Source: DASRDE01 sp035938175 (GTDB taxonomy: Bacteria; Vulcanimicrobiota; Vulcanimicrobiia; Vulcanimicrobiales; Vulcanimicrobiaceae). From it: a DNA stretch of 64,000 bases. The notes under the pieces were generated by a model that was not told the origin of the DNA, made no database searches, and worked only from the letters and a program-made list of their open reading frames with translations. The position numbers and the translations under genes are program-made. The stretch covers positions 1 through 64,000 of the forward strand of contig DASZHD010000055.1 of the NCBI GenBank assembly GCA_035938175.1. Direction: 5' to 3'. The first letter of the stretch is position 1, and the number at the start of each line of letters is the position of its first letter. Positions 34,337 to 42,541 of this stretch are shown one piece after another.

Positions 34337-34483
34337 ATGACTGGAGTTGTCGTATTCAACTCGGTAGCAGAGGCATTAAAAGCGGGTTATCACATTTACC
34401 GCAAGACCGAAGACGGATATCTCGCCAGACTGCGTACGCCGAGCGGATGGGCGCTGGCGCTCATCGTGATCGCGCCGGGTTGA
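34337..34483 (+). CDS. Small conserved-looking protein (48 residues)
   Basis: Starts MTGVVVFNSVAEALKAGYHI, continues YRKTEDGYLARLRTPSGWAL and ends ALIVIAPG. It has balanced composition, an amphipathic helix (SVAEALKAGYHIYRK) and a compact beta-like C-terminus, which reads like a real folded microprotein rather than noise. Its TGA stop abuts the stop of the convergent alkyltransferase-like gene in a TGATCA palindrome. No good Shine-Dalgarno is visible (a nearby out-of-frame ATG lies four bases upstream). Function unknown. Confidence 0.55.
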   Translation: MTGVVVFNSVAEALKAGYHIYRKTEDGYLARLRTPSGWALALIVIAPG

Positions 34484-34966
34484 TCAGCGAAGCCTAATTC
34501 CCTCGAACGCGAGGAGACGCCGCCGCATCGACTGCGGACCCGCGCCGCGCACAGTCCCATCGGCTCCGACGACGCGATGGGCAGGTACGAACAACTCCAT
34601 CGGCGACTCGCTCATCGCCCGCGCAACGCCGCGGTGCGCTCCGGGCCGGCCCACGATCCGCGCAACGTCCGAATACGAAACGATCTCGCCGAACTCCAGC
34701 CTCGCGACGAAACGCCAAACGTCCAACTGAAACGCCGTACCTTCGAACGACAGCGGCAGGTCGAACCGGCGCAGCCGCTTTGCGAAATAGGCGTCGATTT
34801 GTTTTACGGCCTCGCGCAAAAGCGCGGTTTTGGGACGCTCGCGGCGCGCGCTTCGGATGCGCGCGAAACCCGCGGCGTTGATCGCGCCGCCGGCTGCCTG
34901 CACGACGAGCGTCACGCCGAGCGGAGTGGGGACTGCGAAGCGTTCTTGCGGGTACAACGTGCGCAT
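34484..34966 (-). CDS. Alkyltransferase-like protein (Ogt/MGMT fold, catalytic Cys replaced by Ala)
   Basis: 160 residues from ATG 34966. The C-terminal half is the methylguanine-DNA methyltransferase domain: TAFQLDVWRFVARLEFGEIV, SYSDVARIVGRPGAHRGVAR (with the Arg finger) and GTVRGAGPQSMRRRLLAFEG. The active site, normally PCHRV, reads PAHRV (Ala at residue 129; codon GCC), so it cannot transfer alkyl groups to itself. Alkyltransferase-like proteins with Trp or Ala here are known to bind O6-alkylguanine and recruit nucleotide excision repair. The N-terminal region resembling the Ogt N-terminal domain is retained, unlike short ATLs. Its ATG overlaps the divergent gene's ATG by 2 bp. Confidence 0.85.
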   Translation of the reverse strand: MRTLYPQERFAVPTPLGVTLVVQAAGGAINAAGFARIRSARRERPKTALLREAVKQIDAYFAKRLRRFDLPLSFEGTAFQLDVWRFVARLEFGEIVSYSDVARIVGRPGAHRGVARAMSESPMELFVPAHRVVGADGTVRGAGPQSMRRRLLAFEGIRLR

Positions 34967-35120
34967 GGATAAGGAACACGCCGCACCCATTCCTCCCGTG
35001 GAACGCGCCGAAATCGCGCGAGAGTCGCACGAAGCCGTAGCGGGTGACAAGCAGCTCGACGACTATGACAAAGCGGTGGCCGATTCGTTTCCCGCAAGCG
35101 ACCCGCCCGCGCAGCCCTAG
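34965..35120 (+). CDS. Small acidic protein with DSFPASDPPA motif
   Basis: 51 residues, starting MDKEHAAPIPPVERAEIARE and ending ADSFPASDPPAQP. The DSFPASDPPA ending is a recurring motif of small uncharacterised proteins in many bacteria. Highly charged, without signal peptide. Its ATG (34965-34967) overlaps the divergent alkyltransferase-like ATG (34964-34966) within a CATG. Neither gene has an obvious Shine-Dalgarno, so both may be leaderless or the start of one may lie elsewhere. Confidence 0.65.
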   Translation: MDKEHAAPIPPVERAEIARESHEAVAGDKQLDDYDKAVADSFPASDPPAQP

Positions 35121-35190
35121 CAGAGAACCTCGGAAGTAAGTCCGCGAACCGATTGCAGGCAGCCCGCTTGGCTACTGCAAATGCCACCGC

Positions 35191-37200
35191 ATGGAAGCAA
35201 CCACGACGGCGGCCGAAGCCGCTGCACGCAATAGCGCCGACTCCCGCGTCGAGCTCACGGTCCGGGGGCTGATTCTCGGCGCCGCGATCACGCTGGTCTT
35301 CACCGCTGCAAACGTCTATCTCGGTCTGAAGGTCGGCCTCACGTTCGCATCGTCGATCCCCGCCGCCGTCATATCGATGGCGTGTTTGCGTCCGTTCAGA
35401 ACGTCGACGATCTGGGAGAACAACATCGTTCAAACCGTTGCTTCCGCGGCCGGGACGCTCTCCTCGATCATCTTCGTTTTACCGGGTCTGGTAATGGTCG
35501 GCTGGTGGACCGGCTTTCCGTTTTGGGAGAGCTTCGGCATCTGCGCGGTGGGCGGCGTGCTCGGCGTCATGTACACGATCCCGCTGCGCCGCGCGCTGGT
35601 CACCGATTCGGATCTTCCGTATCCGGAAGGCGTTGCCGCCGCAGAGGTTCTGCGCGTCGGCGTCGGCACGCGGGAAGGCGCGCAAGAAGGCAACGCGGGC
35701 GTGCTCGCCGTGGTCGTCGGAGCGATTTCGTCCGGTGCCTTTGCCGCGCTGGCGGCAACGAAACTCGTAACGGGCGAGATCGACGCATACTTTCGAGCCG
35801 GAAACGTGGCGTCCGGCGTCGGCATCGGTTTGTCGTTTGCACTTCTGGGTGCCGGTCATCTGATCGGCTTAGCCGTCGGTCTGGCGATGTTCGCCGGTCT
35901 GGTGATCGCCTGGGGGATCGCAACGCCGGTGCTCACCGCAATGCATCCCGTCGCGGGTGACGCCGCGACCGTTGCAACGCAGGTGTGGCAGCATCAAGTG
36001 CGTTTCATCGGCGCAGGCGCGATTGGCATATCGGCGATTTGGACGCTCGGCAAACTCGCGATTCCGGTTTGGAATGGATTGCAAGCCGCAATGGCCGCGA
36101 ACAGACACCGGCGGACGCCGGGCAGCGCCGCGCTGCCGATCACGGAACGGGATATTCCGATCAACCTCGTCGCCGTTATCAGCGCGGCATGCTTAGTGCC
36201 CCTCGCGGTGTTGTTCGTAGCGTTCATCCACGGCGGGGCGCTGTCGTCGATAGCCGTTCCTCTGACGATCGTGGCCATCGTGTACACGGTCATCGCGGGC
36301 TTTTTGGTTGCCGCCGTCTGCGGCTACATGGCCGGGCTGATCGGATCTTCAAACAGCCCGGTTTCCGGCCTGGCGATCCTCACGGTGATCGGCGCATCGC
36401 TCATTCTGCTCGCGATCGCGCAGGCGGCGAATCCATCGGTGCGGCCCGCGCTGATCGCATTTGCGCTCTTCGTCACCGCAGTCGTGCTTTGCGTCGCAAC
36501 GATCGCAAACGACAACTTGCAGGATCTGAAAACCGGCCAACTCGTGGGCGCGACGCCGTGGCGCCAGCAATTCGCGCTGGTCATCGGCGTGATTTTCGGC
36601 GCAATCGTCATTCCGCCGATTCTGGATTTGCTCAACGCTGCTTACGGATTTGCGGGCGCTCCGCACGCCAACTCGTCACCCGCCGCACAACCGTTGCCCG
36701 CGCCTCAAGCGACGTTGATCTCTGCACTCGCAAAGGGCGTGATCGCCGGCCAAGCGCCGTGGAACTTGATCGCTGCGGGCGTCGGCGTGGGGATTGTGGT
36801 CATCGCGATAGACGAATTGCTGCGCGCGGGAACGCGCGGGCGAATGAAGCTGCCGCCGCTTGCCGTCGGCCTGGGCATCTATCTGCCGGTTTCGACGATT
36901 CTTCCCGTCGTGATCGGAGCATTGTGCGGCCGCACCTACAATGCTTGGGTATCGCGGCGTCCGAAAGCCGATGCTGCGAAACGGCTCGGCGTGCTGCTGG
37001 CGTCGGGGCTCATCGTCGGCGAAAGCCTTTTCGGCGTGCTGCTTGCCGGCATCATCGTGTTTTCGGGAAACGGCAATCCGCTCGCGCTGGTTGGAAACGG
37101 ATTCGCAACTGCGGCCACGGCGATCGGCGGCGTGCTCTTCGCGGTGCTTGCTTTTTCCCTTTATCGTTGGGCGGGAGGCCTGGTGTCCACCGTTTCGTGA
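35191..37200 (+). CDS. OPT family oligopeptide transporter
   Basis: 669 residues with about 15 membrane segments. Family motifs: ANVYLGLKVGLTFASSIPAA, NNIVQTVASAAGTLSS, SDLPYPEGVAAAEVLRVG and, toward the C-terminus, LPPLAVGLGIYLPVSTILPV. OPT proteins import oligopeptides or metal-chelate complexes with protons. The length fits the prokaryotic OPT branch. It stands alone between the small DSFPASDPPA gene and the kelch-like lipoprotein, with no peptidase or regulator adjacent. Substrate cannot be told from sequence. Confidence 0.92.
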   Translation: MEATTTAAEAAARNSADSRVELTVRGLILGAAITLVFTAANVYLGLKVGLTFASSIPAAVISMACLRPFRTSTIWENNIVQTVASAAGTLSSIIFVLPGLVMVGWWTGFPFWESFGICAVGGVLGVMYTIPLRRALVTDSDLPYPEGVAAAEVLRVGVGTREGAQEGNAGVLAVVVGAISSGAFAALAATKLVTGEIDAYFRAGNVASGVGIGLSFALLGAGHLIGLAVGLAMFAGLVIAWGIATPVLTAMHPVAGDAATVATQVWQHQVRFIGAGAIGISAIWTLGKLAIPVWNGLQAAMAANRHRRTPGSAALPITERDIPINLVAVISAACLVPLAVLFVAFIHGGALSSIAVPLTIVAIVYTVIAGFLVAAVCGYMAGLIGSSNSPVSGLAILTVIGASLILLAIAQAANPSVRPALIAFALFVTAVVLCVATIANDNLQDLKTGQLVGATPWRQQFALVIGVIFGAIVIPPILDLLNAAYGFAGAPHANSSPAAQPLPAPQATLISALAKGVIAGQAPWNLIAAGVGVGIVVIAIDELLRAGTRGRMKLPPLAVGLGIYLPVSTILPVVIGALCGRTYNAWVSRRPKADAAKRLGVLLASGLIVGESLFGVLLAGIIVFSGNGNPLALVGNGFATAATAIGGVLFAVLAFSLYRWAGGLVSTVS

Positions 37201-37303
37201 CTTCCCAAAAATACTACCGACTCCGCAAGGACAGCTTGGCCTGTAGTCCAAAGGCGCGGAGATCCACTCAATACGTTCCGGTTTACGAGCGGGGGTAGTA
37301 TTT

Positions 37304-38869
37304 ATGCGTTCTTTTATCATGGCGTGCCGTGCAGCGGCCGCGGCTGCGATCGCCGTTTCGTTGACGGCATGCGGTAGCGGAACCGCCACTCCGCCCGCCG
37401 CGCAAACGGAGCAATCAGTCGCGCATAGCGCCGGTTACCGCCACACGCCGCCGCGTCCGCCGGCGCCTCGCGTTTTCATAACCGACGCCGATCGAGCCGC
37501 AGCCGCGGCCGCCGGGTGGACTGCCGTCGCCGGAACGGCGCCTTTCGGAACGAACGGTGCGGGAACGCCGCTCTTATTGACCGACGGAACGATTTTGATC
37601 GGCGACAACACCTCGAACTATTACAAACTGACGCCGAACGCGTTCGGCAACTACGCCAAGGGTACGTGGTCGCAAGTGGCATCGCTGCCCTCCGGGTACG
37701 GACCGTTATATTTCGCTTCGGCAGTGCGTGCCGACGGTACCGTGCTGGTTGAAGGCGGCGAATATAATTTTTTCAGTCAGACCGAAACTAATCTGGGCGC
37801 GCTGTACGATCCCGTAGCGAATACGTGGACGCCGGTGACGCCGCCGAACAATTGGACGCAGATCGGCGATGCGCAAAGCGCGGTTCTGAACGACGGCACG
37901 TTCATGCTCGGCAACTGCTGCAAGTACACGCAGGCGCTGAGCGCTCCGGGCGGTACGTCGTGGACGTCCGCAGGCAGCGGCAAAGCCGACGCAAATTCGG
38001 AAGAAGGCTGGACGCTGCTGCCCAACGCTCAAGTTCTGACCGCCGATGTTTTGAACGCTCCGAATTCGGAACTGTACAATCCCGCCACGAAGACGTGGAC
38101 GTCCGCAGGAAAGATTCCGGTAAAGCTCACGCAATCGGATGAAATCGGTCCGCAAATATTGCGGCCCGACGGCACCGTGTTCGTCGCCGGCGCAAACGGA
38201 CACACCGCGATCTACAACAGTAAGACGTCGGCATGGGCCGCCGGACCGAACTTCCCGATCGTAAACGGTGCCCAAGTCGATATTGCAGACGGTCCCGCCA
38301 CGCTGCTGACCAACGGACGCGTGCTGATGGTCACGAGCCCGGGCGTGTATCAATCGCCCTCGTACTATTATATTTTCACGGGAACCGGGTTTACCGCCGT
38401 ACCGGGACCGCCGAATGCGCCGAACGACTCGTCTTACAACGTCCGATTGCTGCTGCTGCCGACAGGACAAGTCTTGGAAACCGACGGCAGCAATGACGTC
38501 GAGATTTACACGCCGGGCGTCAAACCGAGCACCAACATTGCTCCCGTGATTTCGTCAGTGCCGAGCACGCTGACGCACGGAACAACCTATTCGATCTCGG
38601 GACAGCGTTTCAACGGCTTCTCGCAAGCGAATGCCTACGGCGACGACGCGCAAATGGCCACCAACTATCCGCTCGTGCAAATTACGATGACGGCGAGCAA
38701 GCACGTCTACTACGCGCGCACGCACGGCCATAGTTTCATGGGCGTTGCGTCGCAGGCGACGGTGTCGACGAACTTCGACGTGCCGGCTTCCATCGAGACC
38801 GGTGCGGCGACGTTGGTAGTCATCGCAAACGGCATCAAATCTGCGCCCACGAGCGTCACGATCGATTAG
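37304..38869 (+). CDS. Kelch/galactose-oxidase-like lipoprotein
   Basis: 521 residues. Lipobox LTAC after MRSFIMACRAAAAAAIAVS. The body has kelch-type blades with a repeating GTxxxxGGxxN pattern (GTVLVEGGEYNFFS, GTFMLGNCCKYTQ, AQVLTADVLNAPNSELYNPA, GTVFVAGANGHTAIYN, GRVLMVTSPGV, GQVLETDGSNDVEIY). The C-terminal ~100 residues look like the galactose-oxidase E-set domain (PVISSVPSTLTHGTTYSISG). Copper-ligand residues are not recognisable, so oxidase activity is not claimed. It is 16 bp upstream of the first PHA reductase; a role in the PHA block is not obvious. Confidence 0.8.
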   Translation: MRSFIMACRAAAAAAIAVSLTACGSGTATPPAAQTEQSVAHSAGYRHTPPRPPAPRVFITDADRAAAAAAGWTAVAGTAPFGTNGAGTPLLLTDGTILIGDNTSNYYKLTPNAFGNYAKGTWSQVASLPSGYGPLYFASAVRADGTVLVEGGEYNFFSQTETNLGALYDPVANTWTPVTPPNNWTQIGDAQSAVLNDGTFMLGNCCKYTQALSAPGGTSWTSAGSGKADANSEEGWTLLPNAQVLTADVLNAPNSELYNPATKTWTSAGKIPVKLTQSDEIGPQILRPDGTVFVAGANGHTAIYNSKTSAWAAGPNFPIVNGAQVDIADGPATLLTNGRVLMVTSPGVYQSPSYYYIFTGTGFTAVPGPPNAPNDSSYNVRLLLLPTGQVLETDGSNDVEIYTPGVKPSTNIAPVISSVPSTLTHGTTYSISGQRFNGFSQANAYGDDAQMATNYPLVQITMTASKHVYYARTHGHSFMGVASQATVSTNFDVPASIETGAATLVVIANGIKSAPTSVTID

Positions 38870-38885
38870 CGAAGGAGTGTCTGCA

Positions 38886-39626
38886 ATGAGCGAAAGCCGA
38901 GTCGCAATCGTCACCGGCGGAACGCGCGGTATCGGCGCGGCGATAACGTCGTTGCTCGCGCGGAACGGCGTGCGCGTCGCCGCCGGGTATAGCCGCGGCA
39001 AAGAGTCTGCCGAAAAACTGCAGTCCGAACTCGGCGCGCAGGGCGCGACGATATCGATACATCAAGGACGCGTCGACGAACCGGCGGACTGCCAACGCGT
39101 CGTTCAAGAAGTGCTCGACCGCTACGGCCGCGTCGATTGGCTGGTAAACAACGCAGGCATCACGGTCGATAAAACCGTTCGAAAAATGACCCCCGAAGAT
39201 TGGCAAGCGGTCTTGAACGTCAATCTCTTCGGTGCGTTCGCAATGACGAAGGCCGTGCTCGAGCATATGATCGAACGCGGCTCCGGCCGTATCGTGAATA
39301 TCAGTTCCGTCATCGGCGAGACGGGCAACGTAGGCCAAGCCAATTACGCTGCCTCCAAGGCCGGTTTATTCGGCCTCACCAAGAGTCTGGCGCTCGAAAT
39401 GGCTACCAAGGGGATCACGGTGAACTGCGTCGCGCCCGGCTTCGTCAACACCGAAATGGTCGCCGCCGTGCCGGAAGCCGCGCTGGCCAAAGTCATCGAG
39501 AAGATTCCAGTGCGCCGCTTGGGCCAACCGGAAGAGGTAGCGCGTGTGGTGCAGTTCTTGCTGGACGACGCTTCGAGCTACATCACCGGAGCCGTTTACA
39601 CCGTAAACGGCGGCCTGGATATGTAG
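38886..39626 (+). CDS. phaB: Acetoacetyl-CoA reductase (PhaB/FabG-type SDR), copy 1
   Basis: 246 residues from ATG 38886 (GAAGGAG eight bases upstream). Short-chain dehydrogenase: TGGTRGIG cofactor motif, NNAG (LVNNAGITVDKTVRKM), catalytic Ser in NISSVIGETGNVGQ and the YAASK motif, C-terminal ITGAVYTVNGGLDM. The GITVDKTV...GQANYAASKAG signature is that of acetoacetyl-CoA reductase PhaB, which makes (R)-3-hydroxybutyryl-CoA with NADPH; a FabG activity is the alternative. The second reductase and PHA synthase directly downstream favour the PHA role. Cytosolic tetramer by family. Confidence 0.88.
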   Translation: MSESRVAIVTGGTRGIGAAITSLLARNGVRVAAGYSRGKESAEKLQSELGAQGATISIHQGRVDEPADCQRVVQEVLDRYGRVDWLVNNAGITVDKTVRKMTPEDWQAVLNVNLFGAFAMTKAVLEHMIERGSGRIVNISSVIGETGNVGQANYAASKAGLFGLTKSLALEMATKGITVNCVAPGFVNTEMVAAVPEAALAKVIEKIPVRRLGQPEEVARVVQFLLDDASSYITGAVYTVNGGLDM

Positions 39627-39654
39627 GCACGCCGGGTGCGAAGGATGCGCACGA

Positions 39655-39676
39655 TGCGCTAGGTAAACCTAGCGCA
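39655..39676. promoter_or_regulatory. Palindromic operator overlapping the second phaB start
   Basis: Perfect 10-bp inverted repeat around AA: TGCGCTAGGT-AA-ACCTAGCGCA; its last base is the A of the phaB2 ATG. The 16-bp core GCTAGGTAAACCTAGC differs at only three bases from GCTAAGTATACTTAGC before the phasin gene, so one dimeric regulator probably binds both; the XRE protein encoded in this cluster is the obvious candidate. In RNA the repeat would also fold over the start codon. Confidence 0.65.
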
Positions 39677-40443
39677 TGACAACTCCCGGAACTCTCACTC
39701 CGCTCGCCGGACGCGTCGGAATCGTCACCGGCGGCTCGCGCGGCATCGGCGGAGCAATAACCAAGATCCTGGCAAACGACGGTGCCAAGGTCGCCGTAAT
39801 CGGCCTCCCGGCGGACCGCGAACGCACCGAGCACCTTCGCAGCTCGCTCAACGGCACCGCGCAAAACGTTCTGTTTTACGAAGGAAACGTCGGAGAGTAC
39901 GAACGCTGTGCGAAGGCGGTGGAATCGATTCTCGCCGAGCACGGGCGGATCGATTTTCTGGTAAACAACGCCGGCATCACCGCGGATCATACGATTCGCA
40001 ACATGACCATCGATGAATGGAATACGGTTCTGCAGATCGATCTGTCGGGGCCGTTTTTCATGATCAAAGCGGCGATCGATCACATGGTCGAGCGCGGCTA
40101 CGGGCGTATCGTGAACATCAGCTCCGTCGTCGGCTTGAGCGGAAACGTCGGACAAGCGAATTACTCCGCAGCGAAAGCGGGCCTTATCGGCCTCACGAAG
40201 ACGGTCGCGCTGGAGGTTGCAAAGAAGGGCATCACCGTGAACGCCGTGGCGCCGGGCTTCATTAATACGGAAATGGTGGCGGCGATGCCGGAATCGGCAA
40301 TCGCAGGCGCAATGGAACGTACCGCTGTCAAACGGCTCGGTCAGCCCGACGAAGTTGCGCGCATGGTACGGTTTTTGGTTGACGAGAACAGCGGGTTCAT
40401 TACCGGTTCCGTCTTCAGCGTCAACGGCGGGATGTACATGTAA
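39676..40443 (+). CDS. phaB: Acetoacetyl-CoA reductase (PhaB-type SDR), copy 2
   Basis: 255 residues, a paralogue of the preceding gene. Cofactor motif TGGSRGIGGAI, LVNNAGITADHTIRNM, NISSVVGLSGNVGQANYSAA with the catalytic Ser and Tyr-x3-Lys (YSAAK), and GFITGSVFSVNGGMYM at the end. It should reduce acetoacetyl-CoA to (R)-3-hydroxybutyryl-CoA for PHA synthase, whose ATG overlaps this stop (TAATG). No Shine-Dalgarno is seen; instead the start codon sits in the arm of a 22-bp palindrome. Chain-length or cofactor differences between the two copies cannot be told. Confidence 0.88.
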   Translation: MTTPGTLTPLAGRVGIVTGGSRGIGGAITKILANDGAKVAVIGLPADRERTEHLRSSLNGTAQNVLFYEGNVGEYERCAKAVESILAEHGRIDFLVNNAGITADHTIRNMTIDEWNTVLQIDLSGPFFMIKAAIDHMVERGYGRIVNISSVVGLSGNVGQANYSAAKAGLIGLTKTVALEVAKKGITVNAVAPGFINTEMVAAMPESAIAGAMERTAVKRLGQPDEVARMVRFLVDENSGFITGSVFSVNGGMYM

Positions 40444-42131
40444 TGGCGGGGCTGTCCATGGCTCCTGAAGATCTGCAGTACGGGCTGGACATCACCGGCC
40501 TCGATCCGGCTTCGCTCGGCGATGCGCTGCGCGCAGTGGTCCTTGATGCCATGAGCGATCCGGCGCGGATGGCGCTGTGGACGGCGAACCTCATGGCCGC
40601 GCAGCAAGCCGCGGGATTGAACTTTTTGCGGCGGCTCGGCGGCGAAGAAGTTTCGGCACCCGCAACGGCGGGCGATAAGCGGTTCACCGATTCGGGATGG
40701 CGCGATAATCCGCTGCTCGCCGGCGTACTGGATGAGTATTTGGCGCGCACGCGCGCGGCGATGTCGCTGGTGGAATCCTCGCGGCTTCCCGACGCCACGA
40801 AGCGCAAAGCGCGGTTTGCGATGCAAATGCTCAACGACGCGTTCTCGCCCAGCAACGTTCCGTGGATCAACCCCGCCGTCGTTAAAGAAGCAATGAACAC
40901 TGGCGGCGCTAGTTTGCTGCGCGGCATGCAAAACTTCATGGAGGACGTGCGCGACAACCACGGCATGCCGCGTCAAGTCGATTCTTCGAAGCACAAGCTC
41001 GGCGTCAATTTGGCCGCCACGCCCGGAAGAATCGTCTATCGCAACGACTTGATGGAGTTGATCGCCTACGAGCCGCAGACGGCGCAAGTTCATGCCGTGC
41101 CGCTGCTGTGCAGTCCGCCATGGATCAACAAGTACTACATCATGGACCTCGCGCCGGGCCGTTCGTTCGTGGAGTGGGCTGTTCTGCACGGCCATCAAGT
41201 GTTCATGATTAGCTACCGCAATCCCGACGCGTCGATGCGCGGCCTGTTGATGGACGACTATCTGCGCAGCGGTTTGCTTGCAGCGCTCGATGCCGTCGAA
41301 TCCATAACGGGAAGCTCGACGACGAACATCGCGGCGCTCTGCTTAGGAGGGACCTTGGCGCTGATCTTGCTCGCATATCTCGCCGCGCACGGACAATCCC
41401 AACGCGTCAACTCGGCCACGCTCACCAACTCGTTGATCGACTTTTCGGAACCCGGAGATTTGGGCGTCTTCACCGACTCGTCCACCATCGAGCGTTTGGA
41501 AAAACGCATGAACGAGCGCGGGTACTTGGACTCCAGCGAGATGGCGGGCACGTTTGACTGGATGCGGGCCAACGATTTGATCTGGAGCTACGTCGTGAGC
41601 AATTGGTTCATGGGCAAACAGCCGCCGGCGTTCGATATTCTGACGTGGAACAGCGATTCTACGCGCATGCCGGCCGCGATGCATTCGCAATATCTTCGCG
41701 CGTGCTATTTGAATAACTTGATCGCGCAGCCCGGAAAGTTCACGATTGCCGACACGCCCATCGACTTGGGCGCGATTACGACGCCGCTTTACGTGCTCGG
41801 TGCGGAAGCGGATCACATCGCTCCGTGGCGATCGACGTACCGTGCGGTGAATCTCGTTTCGAGCAGCGACGTGAAATATACGCTGACGAATTCCGGCCAT
41901 ATCGCGGGGATCGTGAATCCGCCGGGAAATTCGAAATCGCAGCACTGGACCAAACCGCAAGCCTCGCGCGAAGAGACGGCCGACGAGTGGCGCGCAACCG
42001 CGCAGCGCGAAGCGGGAAGCTGGTGGACCGATTGGGCTGCGTGGGCCGAAGAACATGCCGGACCGCTGCAGGCACCGGTAGATCTGCCTGCCGGCGATCC
42101 GGCGCCCGGACGGTACGTGAGCAATGACTGA
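40443..42131 (+). CDS. phaC: Poly(3-hydroxyalkanoate) synthase
   Basis: 562 residues, translationally coupled to phaB2. It polymerises (R)-3-hydroxyacyl-CoA into PHA granules. PhaC motifs: PLLCSPPWINKYYIMDLAPG, RSFVEWAVLHGHQVFMISYR, catalytic Cys ~300, Asp ~457 in GAEADHIAPW and His ~486 in NSGHIAGIVNPPGN; the N-terminal ~150-residue PHA-synthase domain is also present. Length and SPPWINKYYI-type motifs point to class I, which needs no PhaE/PhaR subunit. Oddity: the lipase-like box GxCxG reads ALCLGG, with Ala for the first Gly. It overlaps the regulator gene by 8 bp. Confidence 0.94.
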   Translation: MAGLSMAPEDLQYGLDITGLDPASLGDALRAVVLDAMSDPARMALWTANLMAAQQAAGLNFLRRLGGEEVSAPATAGDKRFTDSGWRDNPLLAGVLDEYLARTRAAMSLVESSRLPDATKRKARFAMQMLNDAFSPSNVPWINPAVVKEAMNTGGASLLRGMQNFMEDVRDNHGMPRQVDSSKHKLGVNLAATPGRIVYRNDLMELIAYEPQTAQVHAVPLLCSPPWINKYYIMDLAPGRSFVEWAVLHGHQVFMISYRNPDASMRGLLMDDYLRSGLLAALDAVESITGSSTTNIAALCLGGTLALILLAYLAAHGQSQRVNSATLTNSLIDFSEPGDLGVFTDSSTIERLEKRMNERGYLDSSEMAGTFDWMRANDLIWSYVVSNWFMGKQPPAFDILTWNSDSTRMPAAMHSQYLRACYLNNLIAQPGKFTIADTPIDLGAITTPLYVLGAEADHIAPWRSTYRAVNLVSSSDVKYTLTNSGHIAGIVNPPGNSKSQHWTKPQASREETADEWRATAQREAGSWWTDWAAWAEEHAGPLQAPVDLPAGDPAPGRYVSND

Positions 42132-42480
42132 TCGCAGCGACCGCGCCTGGGAAAGGCTGGGCGACTTCATCCGCAGCCAGCGCGAACTGGCGAACCTGTC
42201 CTTGCGGCAGCTTGCGGAGATGGCGAAAATCTCCAATCCCTATCTCGGGCAAGTCGAAAAGGGACTCTACAAACCCTCGGCCGACGTGCTGAAAAACATC
42301 GCCAATGCGCTGCAGATTTCGGCCGAAACCATGTACACACAGGCCGGCCTGCTCGATGAAGACGCCAAGGCCCCTCCGGGCCGCGACGTGGAGCAGGCGA
42401 TCCGCCTCGACCCGAACCTGACGACCGATCAGAAGGACACCATGATACGCATCTACCGGGGGTTCCTAGGGCGCACTTGA
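42124..42480 (+). CDS. XRE-family regulator of the PHA cluster
   Basis: 118 residues. N-terminal helix-turn-helix of the XRE/Cro type: LGDFIRSQRELANLSLRQLA, followed by EMAKISNPYLGQVEKGLYKP and SADVLKNIANALQI. The C-terminal ~45 residues (DVEQAIRLDPNLTTDQKDTM) form a short dimerisation or effector region. It starts inside phaC. Located between the synthase and phasin genes and flanked by two matching palindromes, it is likely the autoregulated repressor that links phasin and reductase expression to PHA, analogous to PhaR by role but not by sequence. Confidence 0.85.
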   Translation: MTDRSDRAWERLGDFIRSQRELANLSLRQLAEMAKISNPYLGQVEKGLYKPSADVLKNIANALQISAETMYTQAGLLDEDAKAPPGRDVEQAIRLDPNLTTDQKDTMIRIYRGFLGRT

Positions 42481-42492
42481 CAAATGCAGCGA

Positions 42493-42512
42493 GTGCTAAG
42501 TATACTTAGCAC
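42493..42512. promoter_or_regulatory. Palindromic operator upstream of phasin
   Basis: Perfect 20-bp palindrome GTGCTAAGTATACTTAGCAC, 30 bases before the phasin ATG and 12 bases after the regulator stop. It shares the core GCTARGTAWACYTAGC with the palindrome at the phaB2 start. The central TAAGTATACTTAG could overlap a -10 element, so binding would block phasin transcription. Confidence 0.7.
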
Positions 42513-42541
42513 GAGAAACGCTGTAAGGGAGACCCGCACTA

